Below the pieces are notes generated by a model. The model was not told the DNA's origin and made no database searches. It saw only the letters and a program-made list of their open reading frames with translations. Below are positions 63,018 through 63,990 of a DNA stretch of 63,990 nt, piece by piece. Each line of letters opens with the position of its first letter. The first letter of the stretch is position 1. The stretch spans positions 1-63,990 of the forward strand of contig JAHECS010000018.1 of the NCBI GenBank assembly GCA_024641635.1, given 5' to 3'. The translations under genes were made by a program, and so were the position numbers. This DNA is from Actinomycetes bacterium. Lineage in GTDB: Bacteria; Actinomycetota; Actinomycetes; S36-B12.

Positions 63018-63990
63018 TCAGTCGGCGAAGACGGTGACCGTACTTCCTGAGCCGGTGCCCGAGCAGTTGGCCGCCTCGTAGGCGAACGTGATCCGTCCTG
63101 TCGCCTTCTGGCCTGCCGGCGGGCTCCAGACGATCCGGGGCGGCGAGGCCTTCCAGGTGACGCTCCCGGCGTTGCCGCCCGACGTGCCCTGGAACGCGAC
63201 GTCGGTCAGGCGCGGGCCCCGCACACTGGCCGGGAACAGGTCCGCGTCAGTCAGGAAGAGGTCGGTGCCGATCGCCGTGCCGATCGAGCCGACCGACAGC
63301 GCCCGGCACCGCGGCAGAGATGGGGCCGTCGGCGTAGGAGTCGGCGTCGGCGTCGTGGAGGGCTCCGGCTTGGGCTTCGGCTTCGCCTTGACGTAGGTGA
63401 CCGCCTTGGGCAACGTCGCCTTGGGCTGGCCGGGGTTGGTGACGACCAGGATCGCCGGTCCGACCTTCCCGGCCGGGGCCCTGGCGGTGATGCGGGTGGG
63501 ACTGACGACCTTGACCTGCGTGGCCGGGGCGCCGTCCAGCGTGACCGTGGCGCCCGTGAGGAAGCCGGTGCCGGTGATGACGATGGCCTTTTTGCCCGTG
63601 GTCGGCAGCGTGGCGGGCTTCATCCCGGTGATGGTCGGCGCCTCGACGTACGAGAAGCCGTTCCGGAGGATGGCGGCGGGGACTCCAGGGTTGCGAACAG
63701 CGACGCTGTACTGGCCAAGCGCGCCGGGCGGCGTGACCGCGCTGATCCGCGTTGAGCTGAGAACCTTGACCTGGCGGGCCTTCTTGCCGCCGATCGTCAC
63801 GACCGCCCCCGTCGCGAAGCCGCTGCCTCTCACCGCAACCTTCGTACCTCCCGCCTGGATTCCCTTGCTCGGTCGGATCGCGAAGACCCGACGGGGTGCC
63901 TGGTCGACGTAGGTGAAGCCGCCCGTGAGCGTGTAGGGGTCCTGGCCGGGATTGCGGACGTTCACGACGACCGGACCCAGCGGAGCGGCC
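63018..63990 (-). CDS. Secreted TIG/IPT-repeat protein (partial, cut by window end)
   Basis: Only the C-terminal part of the gene is in the window; the frame is open to the edge. Three TIG/IPT-type repeats are visible (each like VAVRGSGFATGAVVTIGGKKARQVKVLSSTRISAVTPPGA), then a KPKPKPEP and TPTPTPTPT linker and a C-terminal beta domain with two Cys (CRALSVGSIG, ANCSGTG). Most likely a surface-exposed or secreted adhesin-like protein. The signal peptide and start lie outside the window. Confidence 0.75.
   Translation of the reverse strand, partial: AAPLGPVVVNVRNPGQDPYTLTGGFTYVDQAPRRVFAIRPSKGIQAGGTKVAVRGSGFATGAVVTIGGKKARQVKVLSSTRISAVTPPGALGQYSVAVRNPGVPAAILRNGFSYVEAPTITGMKPATLPTTGKKAIVITGTGFLTGATVTLDGAPATQVKVVSPTRITARAPAGKVGPAILVVTNPGQPKATLPKAVTYVKAKPKPKPEPSTTPTPTPTPTAPSLPRCRALSVGSIGTAIGTDLFLTDADLFPASVRGPRLTDVAFQGTSGGNAGSVTWKASPPRIVWSPPAGQKATGRITFAYEAANCSGTGSGSTVTVFAD

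Overview
The window is about 64 kb of very GC-rich DNA with many GTG starts and four-base stop/start overlaps. Its gene order is that of an Actinomycetota chromosome. Stretches such as hrcA-dnaJ-rsmE-HIT-phoH-ybeY-CNNM-(CDA-like)-era, recO-uppS-zur, dnaG-dgt, and lepA/rpsT/holA/comEC/comEA/leuS are arranged as in Mycobacterium and Streptomyces. Genus and species cannot be told from the sequence alone. Almost all of it is ordinary core genome; the accessory material is at the left edge and in a few small islands.

Left end (1-4.1 kb): an intact IS481-type element (122-1489) lies about 10 bp beyond the 3' end of a tRNA with anticodon CAT. Next come a zinc-ribbon thioredoxin, a GAP-family membrane protein, a DUF167 protein and a GYD protein. 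A tRNA-Asn follows whose 3' half is repeated about 0.5 kb further on, the typical scar of an element that integrated at a tRNA.

4.1-13.2 kb: dnaG with a coupled hypothetical gene, a class V aminotransferase, then a minus-strand run ydcF-tlpA-ferric reductase-FMN-binding protein-apbE-dgt. The middle four genes form a membrane-to-outside electron-transfer cassette in which ApbE should attach FMN to the secreted FMN-binding protein.

13.2-25.4 kb: ppdK, a VKOR-like thiol oxidase, a RibD/DHFR-like reductase, dus, a DHA2 exporter, a two-TM protein with two TrkA-N domains, and a 1209-residue secreted protein (possible GH64-like core plus Ig-like repeats).

25.4-34.5 kb: a VOC protein, glyS, a phosphoribosyltransferase with an ABM-domain partner, a DUF6703-like membrane protein, the zinc-uptake operon znuA-znuC-znuB-zur behind a good Zur box, then uppS, recO and an AI-2E/PerM-type membrane protein.

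34.5-46.4 kb: a ten-gene minus-strand stress, ribosome and RNA operon from hrcA (with CIRCE) to era, then hemW, lepA and rpsT.

46.4-51.4 kb: a TetR regulator, two secreted proteins and a divergent heme-type ABC importer (hmuTUV). 51.4-64 kb: holA, comEC, comEA, plsY, degV, a rifamycin ADP-ribosyltransferase (arr) divergent from an MFS exporter, an AlkX/YcaQ-like DNA glycosylase, leuS, and the 3' part of a secreted TIG-repeat protein cut by the window edge.

Two families of long, nearly perfect palindromes serve as terminators. One arm of the second family also occurs inside a coding gene, so these look like dispersed elements and not independent terminators.
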